The notes: generated by a model not told the origin, from the letters alone. 64,000 bases of DNA from Flammeovirgaceae bacterium UBA6059 (GCA_002435755.1 DIYH01000002.1:310001-374000); one strand, 5' to 3'; numbered from the stretch's first letter, positions 1 through 8,062 are shown. A program made the numbers and translations.

Positions 1-56
1 TGACACCATCCCCAACCAGATATTAGTATAAGGATTACGGTAAAAGTGTTTTTCAT
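1..56 (-). CDS. Start of an exported protein, cut by the left window edge
   Basis: An ATG on the minus strand at 56-54 opens a frame that runs off the window. The 18 visible codons give a Lys after the Met, then a hydrophobic stretch (VILILIS) ending in GWGWC, which looks like the start of a signal peptide. It begins 2 bases after the stop of the anti-sigma-like gene, so it is probably the third gene of the sigma/anti-sigma operon. Nothing can be said about its function. The Cys could be a lipobox but too little is visible. Confidence 0.55.
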   Translation of the reverse strand, partial: MKNTFTVILILISGWGWC

Positions 57-58
57 GA

Positions 59-814
59 TTAGATGCTTTTTAAACTTTGAGTAATTTTTTCCTTGGCCAA
101 GGGATTGATATTTGGCCTATCGAGCAGTGACTCAAGCGCTGGTTTGGCACCAGCCTCTTCTATCTGCACCATTAGCTCAGCTATGGCAATTTGTACCAGC
201 GGATTTTCCTGATAGGCGATTGACGCTATTAGAGCCTCCCGTACCTCCGGATAATCTGATTTGGCTGCCAAAGCCTCCAATGCTGCCAGCCTCACGTTGG
301 TGTTTTCGTCCATTTGCAAAGCCTTCACTAAGGCCTTGATGACGGTGTTGTCAGCACTGGAGAGCTCCAGGCTGATGTTGACCGCTTTGAGGCGATCCTG
401 GGCTTTAGGCTGCTCTATCAATGTCAGCATCATCATCTCCTGCATTTGGTTAACCTGGCTGGTCAATGCAATCATAGAGGACTGACTTGGGGAGTTTATC
501 AACCACCCCAGTGCAAAACCCATTACCAACATGGAGACAGCTGCTGCTAAAAGCCATGTACTGGAAAAGGTCTTTTGCTCTTTGCTGTCATGACTCTCTA
601 GCATGGCATAGAACTTCTCGTCCATACGATCGGAAGGGACCTCTATTGGCCCTTCCAGGTTTTCCCATAGCAGGGCAGATTCGTCGAATTCTACCTTGAG
701 ATCGGGAAAACGCATTAGATATTTATCTAATGCCAGTTGCTCGTTCGCTGGTAGTTCACCACTGACGCTTTCCAGCCATCTCTCTCTCGCTTCTTCGTGG
801 TTTTTGATCTTCAT
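59..814 (-). CDS. Membrane protein with HEAT repeats, probable anti-sigma factor
   Basis: A 251-residue protein with a cytosolic N-terminal part (1-85), one membrane segment at about 87-106 and a C-terminal extracytoplasmic part (about 140-250) with the alternating helical pattern of HEAT repeats (VRLAALEALA, VREALIASIA, VQIAIAELMV). Its ATG overlaps the stop of the upstream ECF sigma gene by 4 bases (ATGA), so the two are translationally coupled. This is the usual arrangement for a sigma/anti-sigma pair. There is no Cys, so it is not a zinc-binding (ZAS) anti-sigma. The role as anti-sigma is inferred from context and topology; the HEAT part could sense a periplasmic partner. Confidence 0.7.
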   Translation of the reverse strand: MKIKNHEEARERWLESVSGELPANEQLALDKYLMRFPDLKVEFDESALLWENLEGPIEVPSDRMDEKFYAMLESHDSKEQKTFSSTWLLAAAVSMLVMGFALGWLINSPSQSSMIALTSQVNQMQEMMMLTLIEQPKAQDRLKAVNISLELSSADNTVIKALVKALQMDENTNVRLAALEALAAKSDYPEVREALIASIAYQENPLVQIAIAELMVQIEEAGAKPALESLLDRPNINPLAKEKITQSLKSI

Positions 815-1356
815 TGCATTGACAGATATATGTCCCTTAGTTCTTGTATTGTTCTGTGCACTCTGACCTTGAGTGCGCCCACCGAGCAGCCCATGATTTC
901 TGCGACTTGCTCGTACCTTAGTTTCTGAAACTTCACCATCATCAGGAGTTCATACTTCTCATGTGGGAGTTGTTTCATCGCTTTCTGTAGCAATTCCCTG
1001 TCTTGTACCTCCGTCAGTTGTGCCTCCACATGCTCCTGATGTCCTAGTCGATTGCTCCAATCTTGATCGCCCATTGGTTGATAGCGATTATTTTTTTTGA
1101 AATAATCGGCCATCACATTTCTCGCCAGATGATAGTACCACGTGGTGAACTTACCCTCTCCACTGTAGGTATGCTTGTACTTGAGTATCCTCAAAAAGAC
1201 ATTTTGCACGAGATCTTCGCTGATTTCCCTATCGGAAGTCATGCGATAGAAGAACCCATACAAAGGCCCTTTATGGCGCTCGTAAAGCAGGCTAAGTCGA
1301 TCAGTTTTGCCTGCTTTTACACTTAGCATCAAGCTATTATCATCAAGTCCTATCAA
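811..1356 (-). CDS. ECF-type RNA polymerase sigma factor
   Basis: A 181-residue sigma-70 family protein of the extracytoplasmic-function size class. Region 2 lies in about residues 20-90 (LYGFFYRMTSDREISEDLVQNVFLRI, then the FTTWYYHLARN segment). Region 4 lies in about 120-175 with the helix-turn-helix YEQVAEIMGCSVGALKVRVHR. It directs RNA polymerase to a specific promoter set when released by its anti-sigma, here most likely the overlapping downstream gene. The family is certain; the stimulus and regulon are not visible. A 220-base divergent gap separates it from the next plus-strand operon. Confidence 0.93.
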   Translation of the reverse strand: MIGLDDNSLMLSVKAGKTDRLSLLYERHKGPLYGFFYRMTSDREISEDLVQNVFLRILKYKHTYSGEGKFTTWYYHLARNVMADYFKKNNRYQPMGDQDWSNRLGHQEHVEAQLTEVQDRELLQKAMKQLPHEKYELLMMVKFQKLRYEQVAEIMGCSVGALKVRVHRTIQELRDIYLSMQ

Positions 1357-1576
1357 GTCGATCTAGAGTCTTTGGCAGCAATCATGGACGGAAACCTCAC
1401 GATTTCCGATAGGTTACAGTAAAAGAAGAAAATAGGTAAAAATCTTTAGATGCAGCTTTATACTGCCATTTCAGCTACTCCAACAATTTTCATGTTCACA
1501 ACAAAAAGGACTGGTTTCCCTCCAAACTTGAATACCAGATCTAATGAGCTGCGTGATCTCCTTAAAAAATTGAACT
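1357..1576. other. Divergent intergenic region between sigma gene and NTF2/DOMON operon
   Basis: About 220 bases without a convincing gene; short open frames here overlap out of frame with the start of the NTF2-like gene and have no family features. Both flanking operons are transcribed away from it, so promoters for both should lie here. I see no TAnnTTTG element on either strand, which fits recognition by an alternative sigma factor, but that is only inference. Confidence 0.5.
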
Positions 1577-2032
1577 ATGAAAAACCTAAAACGAAAGATC
1601 CTGGTGCCATTTACGGCCATATGCAGTATTGTAGTGGTGCTCTTTGTGTCAAGTATTGCGGTAGCGGATGGCAAATCGAAAAATGAGGTAAGCGAACTGG
1701 CCACAGCTTTTATTGAGGCTGTAGATGGGAATGATGATGCTGCGCTTATAGAAATGTTGCATACAGATATGATACAATATGTGCGACTTGACGGCAACCT
1801 GATCCCCTTTCAGGCAAAAGACTTTATTCAGATGATTGCTGACAAGAAAATAGGAGGAGTGCCTAGAGAGTTTACGCTCGAGGCAGTGGAGATCGTACGC
1901 GATAAGACGGCCTATGCTGATGTGAATGCGGTAAGCCACGAATATGATTTTATGTATCATATTTCGATGGCCCATAATGGTAGACGTTGGGTGATCGTTG
2001 GGATCATTGCTGATATCAAGAAAGCCTCATAA
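1577..2032 (+). CDS. Secreted NTF2-like (putative lumazine-binding family) protein
   Basis: A 151-residue protein with an N-terminal hydrophobic segment (about 9-30) ending in VADG, consistent with export. The rest fits the NTF2-like fold of the putative lumazine-binding family (Lumazine_bd_2): ATAFIEAVDGNDDAALIEML, a central loop, then paired strands ending in NGRRWVIVGII. Family members are small cone-shaped ligand-binding or enzymatic domains with varied roles. The stop overlaps the ATG of the next gene by one base (TAATG). The ATG at 1577 gives the best signal peptide. The specific function is unknown. Confidence 0.75.
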   Translation: MKNLKRKILVPFTAICSIVVVLFVSSIAVADGKSKNEVSELATAFIEAVDGNDDAALIEMLHTDMIQYVRLDGNLIPFQAKDFIQMIADKKIGGVPREFTLEAVEIVRDKTAYADVNAVSHEYDFMYHISMAHNGRRWVIVGIIADIKKAS

Positions 2033-2526
2033 TGAAACGATTGGGGTTGGTTTTGATGTTTATATCTCCTTTTGGGCTTTTCGCCCAAAAGGAAGTTTCC
2101 CTGGGAGGTATGCAACTAAAATACGTGCTCAAGGATGAATATGTCGAGATAGAACTCACGGCACCCACAACGGGATGGCTGGGAGTCGGCTTTAACTCGA
2201 GAAATGATATAGTAGGAAGCGACTTGCTATTGTTTCATGTGGTTGAGGATGAGGCGGAAGCACTGGACATGTATGTCGTGACTGCAGGTAATCCACAGCT
2301 CGATACTCGTCTCGGTGGGTCTCATAACATTGAGATACTCGACTATGAGGAAACCCCTGTATCGAGTAAAGTGAGGTTTAAAAGGCCACTGTTTGGGGAC
2401 CCTAGATATGACTACAAGCATCAACTTGGGGATGAGTTTTGGTTGATATTGGCCTATTCGACACATGACGAATTTGCTCATCACTCCAGAATGCGTCAAC
2501 ATGTTCGCTTTTCCTTCGAAGAATAA
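2032..2526 (+). CDS. DOMON-domain secreted protein
   Basis: A 164-residue protein with a signal peptide (cleavage probably after GLFA, Q19 next). The mature part resembles a DOMON domain: GWLGVGFNSRNDIVGSD, then LLLFHVV and LDMYVVTAG. These are the beta-sandwich strands that in this family bind heme or sugars. A Met/His-rich segment near the C-terminus (FAHHSRMRQHV) could supply ligands. It lies between an exported NTF2-like protein and a LytS-type kinase in a tight operon, so it may be an extracytoplasmic ligand binder for that system. The fold call is fairly safe; heme binding is only a possibility. Confidence 0.72.
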   Translation: MKRLGLVLMFISPFGLFAQKEVSLGGMQLKYVLKDEYVEIELTAPTTGWLGVGFNSRNDIVGSDLLLFHVVEDEAEALDMYVVTAGNPQLDTRLGGSHNIEILDYEETPVSSKVRFKRPLFGDPRYDYKHQLGDEFWLILAYSTHDEFAHHSRMRQHVRFSFEE

Positions 2527-2543
2527 TAGGCTAAATTCAGATT

Positions 2544-3599
2544 GTGTTAGGTCTATCTCGATATCAACTTCTGATCAATTTTGGTATTTGGTCTGTCATC
2601 TCCCTATTCACGGCTACCCAGCTTTATCTTCGATCTCTTAACGCCGGGGGAGGAGATAGTTGGCTTGAGACGTTCCTGCTTCAGCTGTTGGTCTGGTGGA
2701 TTTGGGGTCTTATCACTCCGTTGGTCTATTGGTTGGGTGTCAGGTTTCGTATCGACAAAGGTCAGTTATGGCTCAATGCTTTTATTCATATCGTTTCGGC
2801 TGTAGTACTGGTAGTGATCTTCCTCGGATGCTATTCGGCTGTCTGGAATCTCTATAATCATGGAACCATTACTTACTCAGGTGTTGAGACCATTTTTGTG
2901 ATTCTCTTTCTAAACCTTTTTCACTGGCATTTTTTCATATACATGGCGATTATCGGAATAGTGCATGCCCGTTCATACTTCTTGGAAAGCCAGGAACGTG
3001 CGGTAGAAGGGCTGAAACTGGAGAAAGAGCTCCTGGCAAGCCAGCTCAGTTTCTTGAAGATGCAGCTTAGGCCGCATTTCCTATTTAACACACTCAACAG
3101 CATCGTGAGCTCGATAGAGCAATCTAAGAAGGAAACAGCTGTCAATATGACAACTGAGTTGAGCGAGTTACTACGGCTTTCGTTGCAAAGATCCGATCAG
3201 CAAATGATCACACTTAAAGAAGAGCTGAATCACTTGCGTACTTACCTGAACATTGAAAAGCATAGATTTAAAGACCTTGAAGTAGGCTATGAAGTCGAAG
3301 ACGCCTTGGAGGAAGCTGAAGTGCCTAACTTTGTATTGCAACCTCTTGTAGAAAATGCCATCAAGCATGGCATATCCAAAAGGTCTTCAGCAAAGAAAAT
3401 CAACATCTGTTGTGCAAATGAGGAGAATGCATTGACACTCTCTGTCTACAATGAGGGCCCTGGGTTGGACATTCGCAAAGAGGGGGTAGGCTTGACCAAC
3501 ATACGCCAACGTCTCTTGGCGATTTACGGTGATCTGGCGTCTTTGAAAATATGCTCATATGAAAGCGGTGTGCTCGCAAAAATCTTGATCCCAACATGA
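2544..3599 (+). CDS. LytS/YehU-type sensor histidine kinase
   Basis: A 351-residue inner-membrane kinase. Four hydrophobic helices fill about residues 10-140, followed by a coiled linker (about 145-172), the His_kinase domain with the phospho-acceptor motif LRPHFLFNTLNS (His178), the N box PLVENAIKHG (Asn271) and the G box GVGLTN (314-319). The start is a GTG at 2544, 17 bases after the DOMON stop; there is no in-frame ATG before the first helix. The gene overlaps the response-regulator gene by 4 bases (ATGA). It is expected to phosphorylate that regulator. No extracytoplasmic sensor domain is present, so the signal may come through the membrane helices or the two exported neighbours. Confidence 0.92.
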   Translation: MLGLSRYQLLINFGIWSVISLFTATQLYLRSLNAGGGDSWLETFLLQLLVWWIWGLITPLVYWLGVRFRIDKGQLWLNAFIHIVSAVVLVVIFLGCYSAVWNLYNHGTITYSGVETIFVILFLNLFHWHFFIYMAIIGIVHARSYFLESQERAVEGLKLEKELLASQLSFLKMQLRPHFLFNTLNSIVSSIEQSKKETAVNMTTELSELLRLSLQRSDQQMITLKEELNHLRTYLNIEKHRFKDLEVGYEVEDALEEAEVPNFVLQPLVENAIKHGISKRSSAKKINICCANEENALTLSVYNEGPGLDIRKEGVGLTNIRQRLLAIYGDLASLKICSYESGVLAKILIPT

Positions 3600-4363
3600 G
3601 CAAATTGAAGGTAGTTGTGATCGACGATGAGGAAGATGCTCGAGAGTTGGTCAAGATCCAATTGAAAGCAGATAATGATATTGAGATTGTTGGTGAAGCT
3701 GATGATGGGTTAAGGGCCATAACCCTTCTCGATCAGGTGCAACCAGATATCGCTTTTCTTGACATCCAGATGCCTGAGTTGAGTGGAATCGACGTAGCAA
3801 CTAAAGCAAGCCATCAGCCTTACTATATCTTCATTACCGCCTATGATGAATTTGCTGTTCGCGCGTTTGAGCTCAATGCTATTGACTACTTGCTTAAGCC
3901 ATTTACGAAGCAACGCTTTATATCTGCTTTGGAACGTGCTAAACAAACTATCAAGAAGGATCAGCTGCATCCTCATCATGTTGTCGGATTACTCGAAGAC
4001 ATTTATGACCCAAAAAACAATCCTCAACAATACATTCGGAGGTTGACGAACAAAACAGGGACAATGACAGAATATATTGATACCTCTGCTATTGTAGCCA
4101 TCAATGCGGATAATCAATATGTCAACGTAATCACTGAAAACAAAGAGTATCTGTTAAGACATAGCCTGGATTATCTGGCGGAGGTGCTAGACCCTTCTTT
4201 GTTTTTCAGGACTCATCGATCCCATATTGTCCGGTTGGACCGGATATTGTCAATAGAGCAATATGAGCCTCGCAACATGCTTATTCATCTTACTAACGGG
4301 ATGAAAGTGAAGCTCAGTCAATCTCGAAAAGAGCTTCTCAATAAAAAAATGATGCATGGCTAG
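3596..4363 (+). CDS. LytTR-family response regulator
   Basis: A 255-residue regulator. The N-terminal receiver domain has the acidic pair at D10/D11, phospho-acceptor Asp56 in the FLDIQMP motif, the switch threonine in FITAYDE, and the KPF loop lysine. The C-terminal half (about 148-255) is a LytTR DNA-binding domain, with the SAIVAINADNQYVNV strand, the HRSHIVRLDRI segment and the final LSQSRKELL helix. It is coupled to the kinase gene by a 4-base overlap. LytTR regulators usually bind direct repeats upstream of a small number of targets. No target is identified here. Confidence 0.93.
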   Translation: MSKLKVVVIDDEEDARELVKIQLKADNDIEIVGEADDGLRAITLLDQVQPDIAFLDIQMPELSGIDVATKASHQPYYIFITAYDEFAVRAFELNAIDYLLKPFTKQRFISALERAKQTIKKDQLHPHHVVGLLEDIYDPKNNPQQYIRRLTNKTGTMTEYIDTSAIVAINADNQYVNVITENKEYLLRHSLDYLAEVLDPSLFFRTHRSHIVRLDRILSIEQYEPRNMLIHLTNGMKVKLSQSRKELLNKKMMHG

Positions 4364-4371
4364 AGACAAAA

Positions 4372-4399
4372 AATCTGACACTCATCTAAATGTCGGATT
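4372..4399. terminator. Bidirectional hairpin terminator between LytTR gene and metK
   Basis: AATCTGACA (4372-4380) pairs with TGTCGGATT (4391-4399) through nine pairs, one of them G-U, around a 10-base loop. Reading the minus strand, a TTTTT tract follows directly, which suits metK. On the plus strand the following tract is weaker (CTCTATTCTT). It sits in the 61-base gap between two converging genes. Confidence 0.7.
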
Positions 4400-4424
4400 C
4401 TCTATTCTTATTTGATCAGAGGTA

Positions 4425-5681
4425 TTAAAGCCCAAAAGCCTCTTTTACCTTATCAACATAGTCCAGCTTTTCCCATGTGAAAAGCTCTACTTCTTTGTCT
4501 ACTTGAGTGCCTTCCGGGGAAGAAAAAGACTTGGTAACAACTTCGGGCGTCCTACCCATATGTCCATAAGCAGCAGTCTCAGAATAAATGGGTTCTCTCA
4601 GCTTAAGTCTTCTTTCAATTGCTATTGGACGCATGTCAAATATCTCCTCTACTTTTCGGGCAATTTCCCCATCGTTGACACCAACTTTTGCTGTGCCATA
4701 AGTATTAACATAAATGCCCATTGGCTTTGCCACTCCTATGGCATAAGACACCTGCACCAGGATTTCATCACAAACTCCCGCTGCTACCATATTTTTAGCA
4801 ATGTGCCGGGTAGCATATGCTGCTGAGCGATCCACTTTGGAGGGATCCTTACCAGAAAATGCTCCACCACCATGTGCTCCTTTACCACCGTAAGTATCTA
4901 CGATAATTTTGCGACCTGTTAGCCCCGCATCGCCGTGTGGGCCACCGATAACAAATTTTCCGGTAGGGTTGATGTGATAGTTGATATCATCGCTAAAGAG
5001 CTTTTGAAGCTCAGGCTTCAACTGTGACTTTACCCTCGGAATCAATAAGTTAATGATATCTGATTTGATCTTAGCCAACATCACATCATCATCACTATCA
5101 AAGGCATCATGTTGGGTCGAAACAACTATGGCATCAATACGCTGTGGCACATTGTCATCGCTATATTCTATTGTCACCTGTGATTTGGCGTCAGGTCTTA
5201 GATAAGTGATCTCTTTGTTTTCCCTTCTTAACGCCGCTAACTCAATCAGAATTTTATGAGAGAGGTCTAGCGCCAAAGGCATATAGTTTTCTGTCTCTTT
5301 GGTAGCATAGCCAAACATCATGCCCTGATCCCCAGCACCTTGCTCCTCTTCAGAAGCTCTATCAACACCTTGATTGATGTCTGGAGACTGCTCGTGTATT
5401 GCTGATAATACACCACAAGACTCAGCCTCAAACATGTACTCTGATTTGGTATAACCAATACGTTTGATTACATCTCTAGCAATCTGCTGTACGTCCAGAT
5501 AAGCTGAAGATTTCACCTCACCAGCGAGAACTACCTGACCAGTCGTAACCAACGTTTCACAGGCTACTTTAGACTTTGGGTCAAAAGCTAAAAAATTGTC
5601 TATAAGTGCATCACTTATCTGATCGGAGATTTTATCGGGGTGACCTTCAGATACGGATTCTGAAGTAAATAAATACGGCAT
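4425..5681 (-). CDS. metK: S-adenosylmethionine synthetase
   Basis: A 418-residue enzyme that makes S-adenosylmethionine from ATP and methionine, in the cytosol as a tetramer. The N-terminal SESVSEGHPDKISDQISDA segment carries the ATP-binding GHPDK. GAGDQGMMFGYA and GGGAFSGKDPSKVDRSAAY are the two family signatures. It is slightly longer than the roughly 385-residue Escherichia coli enzyme, as usual in Bacteroidota. It has its own promoter-like -7 element upstream and a hairpin behind it, so it is probably transcribed alone even though the next upstream gene lies only 63 bases away on the same strand. Confidence 0.98.
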   Translation of the reverse strand: MPYLFTSESVSEGHPDKISDQISDALIDNFLAFDPKSKVACETLVTTGQVVLAGEVKSSAYLDVQQIARDVIKRIGYTKSEYMFEAESCGVLSAIHEQSPDINQGVDRASEEEQGAGDQGMMFGYATKETENYMPLALDLSHKILIELAALRRENKEITYLRPDAKSQVTIEYSDDNVPQRIDAIVVSTQHDAFDSDDDVMLAKIKSDIINLLIPRVKSQLKPELQKLFSDDINYHINPTGKFVIGGPHGDAGLTGRKIIVDTYGGKGAHGGGAFSGKDPSKVDRSAAYATRHIAKNMVAAGVCDEILVQVSYAIGVAKPMGIYVNTYGTAKVGVNDGEIARKVEEIFDMRPIAIERRLKLREPIYSETAAYGHMGRTPEVVTKSFSSPEGTQVDKEVELFTWEKLDYVDKVKEAFGL

Positions 5682-5710
5682 ATGGTTTATCTAATTATTA
5701 AGAAGAGCGC

Positions 5711-5718
5711 AAAAATAT
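5711..5718 (-). promoter_or_regulatory. Bacteroidota -7 element upstream of metK
   Basis: TATTTTTG on the minus strand fits the TAnnTTTG consensus. It would give a start site near 5706 and a leader of about 25 bases to the metK ATG (5681). No good TTTG -33 element is seen at the expected distance. Confidence 0.5.
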
Positions 5719-5721
5719 ACT

Positions 5722-5748
5722 AATCCATAGACTATAAAAATGGATTAT
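5722..5748. repeat. 8-bp inverted repeat between RsmI-like gene and metK
   Basis: TAATCCAT (5722-5729) and ATGGATTA (5741-5748) are perfect inverted copies around an 11-base spacer. The right arm covers the stop codon of the upstream methylase gene, and the left arm ends just before the metK -7 element. It could be a weak terminator for the upstream genes (no clean T-run follows) or an operator for metK. Confidence 0.4.
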
Positions 5749-6452
5749 GCTTGAAGGATAAATACGGTCGGAATCTTGTGCAGATCGGGCGTCTGTCTGT
5801 TCCATTGGGCTATGCTCTTGGTTTTAATTGATTCATTGGTTCCCGTAATATTGGTCGCGATGCAAAGTCTTGTGTGCTTGCCACAGACCTTAATGATGTC
5901 TTCTAGCAGTTGATTGTTTCTATAAGGTGTTTCCATGAACATTTGAGCTTCACCCAACTGGTGAGCGTCTTTATCTAATGTAGCCAGTGCTGTCTGGCGC
6001 TTTACTTTGTCAATGGGCAAATAGCCGTGAAACCTGAATCGCTGACCATTCATGCCAGAGGCCATCATCGCGAGTAGGAACGAAGATGGTCCGACCAATG
6101 GCTTAACATCAATGCCCTTTTCATGCGCTTTAGCAACCAGCTCGGCACCCGGATCGGCTATTCCAGGGCTGCCTGCTTCAGACATGACACCTACAGATTT
6201 ACCATTTGAGATGAAATCTAGATAGCTGTTGATCCGCAGTGAATCGGTCTTCTTATCAAGCACAAAAAAAGTGAGGTCTTCTATCGTCAAGCCAAGGTTT
6301 AGGCTACTGATGAACCTGCGACTCGTGCGGACGTTTTCGACAAAAAAAGTATCAAGTTGCCCAATTGTAGTTAGAGCCTCCTGGCTCAAGGTGTTTTTCC
6401 CAGTCGAAGTTGCCAGCTCCGAGGGGATTAAGTAAATAATACCCTTACCCAT
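5745..6452 (-). CDS. RsmI-like SAM-dependent methyltransferase (tetrapyrrole methylase fold)
   Basis: A 235-residue protein of the tetrapyrrole (corrin/porphyrin) methylase family. The motif SEAGSPGIADPGAELV (about 90-106) corresponds to the SDAGTPGISDPG signature of RsmI, which 2'-O-methylates C1402 of 16S rRNA, and VGPSSFLLAMMASG follows. The N-terminal IYLIPSELA differs from canonical RsmI. Bacteroidota often carry this as a second, shorter paralogue, so rRNA as the substrate is not assured. It overlaps the upstream hydrolase gene by 8 bases. Confidence 0.8.
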   Translation of the reverse strand: MGKGIIYLIPSELATSTGKNTLSQEALTTIGQLDTFFVENVRTSRRFISSLNLGLTIEDLTFFVLDKKTDSLRINSYLDFISNGKSVGVMSEAGSPGIADPGAELVAKAHEKGIDVKPLVGPSSFLLAMMASGMNGQRFRFHGYLPIDKVKRQTALATLDKDAHQLGEAQMFMETPYRNNQLLEDIIKVCGKHTRLCIATNITGTNESIKTKSIAQWNRQTPDLHKIPTVFILQA

Positions 6453-7209
6453 CCAGGTAGCTTTTCAAGGCTTCCAAGAACTCGGCGGGTTTCTCGGCGT
6501 GGACCCAATGCCCGGCCTGGTTAATGGTCTTTAGCCGGTACTCAGGAAACCTAATGGCCAATTCTGGTAAGTCATCGTCTAATATATAATTAGACTTCTG
6601 GCCTCTCACGAACAAACAGCGCCGATCAAAAACCTTTTTCAGAGGTATCTCTTCCCCAACATTCTCGATCTGGTTTTCAATCACATCAAGATTGATTTTC
6701 CAATTGAACTGATTGTCCTTGCCGCGCCCTAGATTTTTCAATAGGAATTGCCTTATGCCCATCTCAGGGATCATGCTACTCAATTGATTATCGGCATCCT
6801 GTCTTGATGAAAGCGTATCAAGATCAATGCTTCTAAGGCCATGTAAGATGGTCTGATGATGTACCGGATAGTACTTTGGCCCAATATCAACCACGATCAA
6901 GTCCGTCAACATAGCCGGATACTGCTTAGCAAATGTCATTGCTACCTTACCTCCCATGGAGTGTCCCATGATGATGGCCTTGTCCATATTTTGATCCTGC
7001 ATGAACTCTTTGACATCCTCTGCCATTACTTCATAGTTCCACTCATCATTATGTGTTGAGCTGCCATGGTTACGCTGGTCCAAAAGGAAGACCTGATATT
7101 GGCTCTCTAGTTTTTTCCCAACACTGATCCAATTATCAGATGCCCCGAACAATCCATGTAGTATTATCAATGGTTCACCTTGCCCCACTGATCGATAGTG
7201 TAGTTTCAT
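6445..7209 (-). CDS. Alpha/beta-hydrolase, YbfF-like esterase
   Basis: A 254-residue alpha/beta hydrolase. The oxyanion motif HGLFGASDNW (18-27), the LDQRNHG turn, nucleophile Ser84 in GHSMGG and the C-terminal catalytic His in AGHWVHAEKP are all visible. This sequence class includes YbfF-type short acyl-ester and acyl-CoA hydrolases; the natural substrate cannot be told. It begins 6 bases after the pdxJ stop and overlaps the methylase, so the three genes form an operon. Confidence 0.85.
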   Translation of the reverse strand: MKLHYRSVGQGEPLIILHGLFGASDNWISVGKKLESQYQVFLLDQRNHGSSTHNDEWNYEVMAEDVKEFMQDQNMDKAIIMGHSMGGKVAMTFAKQYPAMLTDLIVVDIGPKYYPVHHQTILHGLRSIDLDTLSSRQDADNQLSSMIPEMGIRQFLLKNLGRGKDNQFNWKINLDVIENQIENVGEEIPLKKVFDRRCLFVRGQKSNYILDDDLPELAIRFPEYRLKTINQAGHWVHAEKPAEFLEALKSYLDG

Positions 7210-7214
7210 TGAAT

Positions 7215-7931
7215 TTATTCCTCCAATTGTCTTTGGTACATCTGTATGGTGTTTTCAAGGCCATAGTAAATAGCGTCGCAGATCAAAGCATGCCCAATTG
7301 ATACTTCATCCAACCGAGGTAGTTTTTTGTAGAGATACTTTAGGTTTTTTAGGTCCAGATCATGACCTGCGTTGATACCTAAACCTATGTCCTCAGCCCT
7401 TCGAGCGGCATCTATGTATGATTTGATAGCTTGTTCCCTATCGGAAAGGTATTCACGCGCATAAGGTTCTGTGTATAGCTCTATACAGTCTGCTCCACAA
7501 GATCTTGCTCCTTCTACCATTTCTACATCAGGGTCTACAAACACTGAAACCCGTGTACCAGAGTCTTTCAATTTTGCAATTATATCTGAAAGTAAATTCC
7601 TGTTTTCTACTGTATTCCATCCGGCATTGGATGTCAAGACATCTGGTCCGTCGGGTACTATCGTTGCTTGGGCAGGCCTTATGTCAGCTATGATCTGCAT
7701 GTACCGTTCATCAGGATACCCTTCGATATTGTATTCGGTAGTGACGATCTCCGCCAGGCCATAAACGTCTTGAGTCGTAATGTGCCGCTGGTCGGGTCGT
7801 GGATGTACTGTGATACCCTGAGCTCCGAATCTTTCGCAATCTTTTGCTACTCCGATGACATCCGGATTATTGCCACCTCGAGCATTTCGTAGGGTGGCGA
7901 CCTTGTTGATATTGACACTTAATCTGGTCAT
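7215..7931 (-). CDS. pdxJ: Pyridoxine 5'-phosphate synthase
   Basis: A 238-residue TIM-barrel enzyme. It condenses 1-deoxy-D-xylulose 5-phosphate with 3-amino-2-oxopropyl phosphate to give pyridoxine 5'-phosphate, the last ring-forming step of DXP-dependent vitamin B6 synthesis. The signatures LSVNINKVATLRNARGG at the N-terminus, GITVHPRPDQRHI, and GLGINAGHDL toward the C-terminus are diagnostic. Length is normal. It is the first gene of a minus-strand operon with a hydrolase and a methylase. Confidence 0.97.
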   Translation of the reverse strand: MTRLSVNINKVATLRNARGGNNPDVIGVAKDCERFGAQGITVHPRPDQRHITTQDVYGLAEIVTTEYNIEGYPDERYMQIIADIRPAQATIVPDGPDVLTSNAGWNTVENRNLLSDIIAKLKDSGTRVSVFVDPDVEMVEGARSCGADCIELYTEPYAREYLSDREQAIKSYIDAARRAEDIGLGINAGHDLDLKNLKYLYKKLPRLDEVSIGHALICDAIYYGLENTIQMYQRQLEE

Positions 7932-8062
7932 GCTTATTGTGTACCTTTGAGCGCAATTTACAAGGAGTCCCTGAGACTATTACCAGAAAGCTGCTCGGGC
8001 AGTTTTATCTATGCGTTTAGTTTAGGTTCTTTGATTACTCAAGATTAACTAACAGTACTATA
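7932..8062. other. Divergent gap between pdxJ and the YqeY-like gene
   Basis: 131 bases with no gene. A TACCTTTG at 7942-7949 on the plus strand fits the -7 consensus but lies about 110 bases from the next start, and no -33 element accompanies it. No clear promoter for pdxJ is seen. Confidence 0.4.

Noticed and set aside
1450..1686. A 78-codon frame upstream of the NTF2-like gene
   Set aside because: It overlaps the signal peptide of the next gene out of frame and has no homologous features.
5682..5744. SAM riboswitch upstream of metK
   Set aside because: The gap is only 63 bases, too short for a SAM-I aptamer with an expression platform, and lacks the expected paired core.
7471..7892. Three plus-strand open frames inside pdxJ
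   Set aside because: They are mirror frames of a secure gene, without family motifs or ribosome sites.
7942..7949. TACCTTTG promoter-like element
   Set aside because: It lies about 110 bases from the next gene on that strand and has no -33 partner; probably chance.
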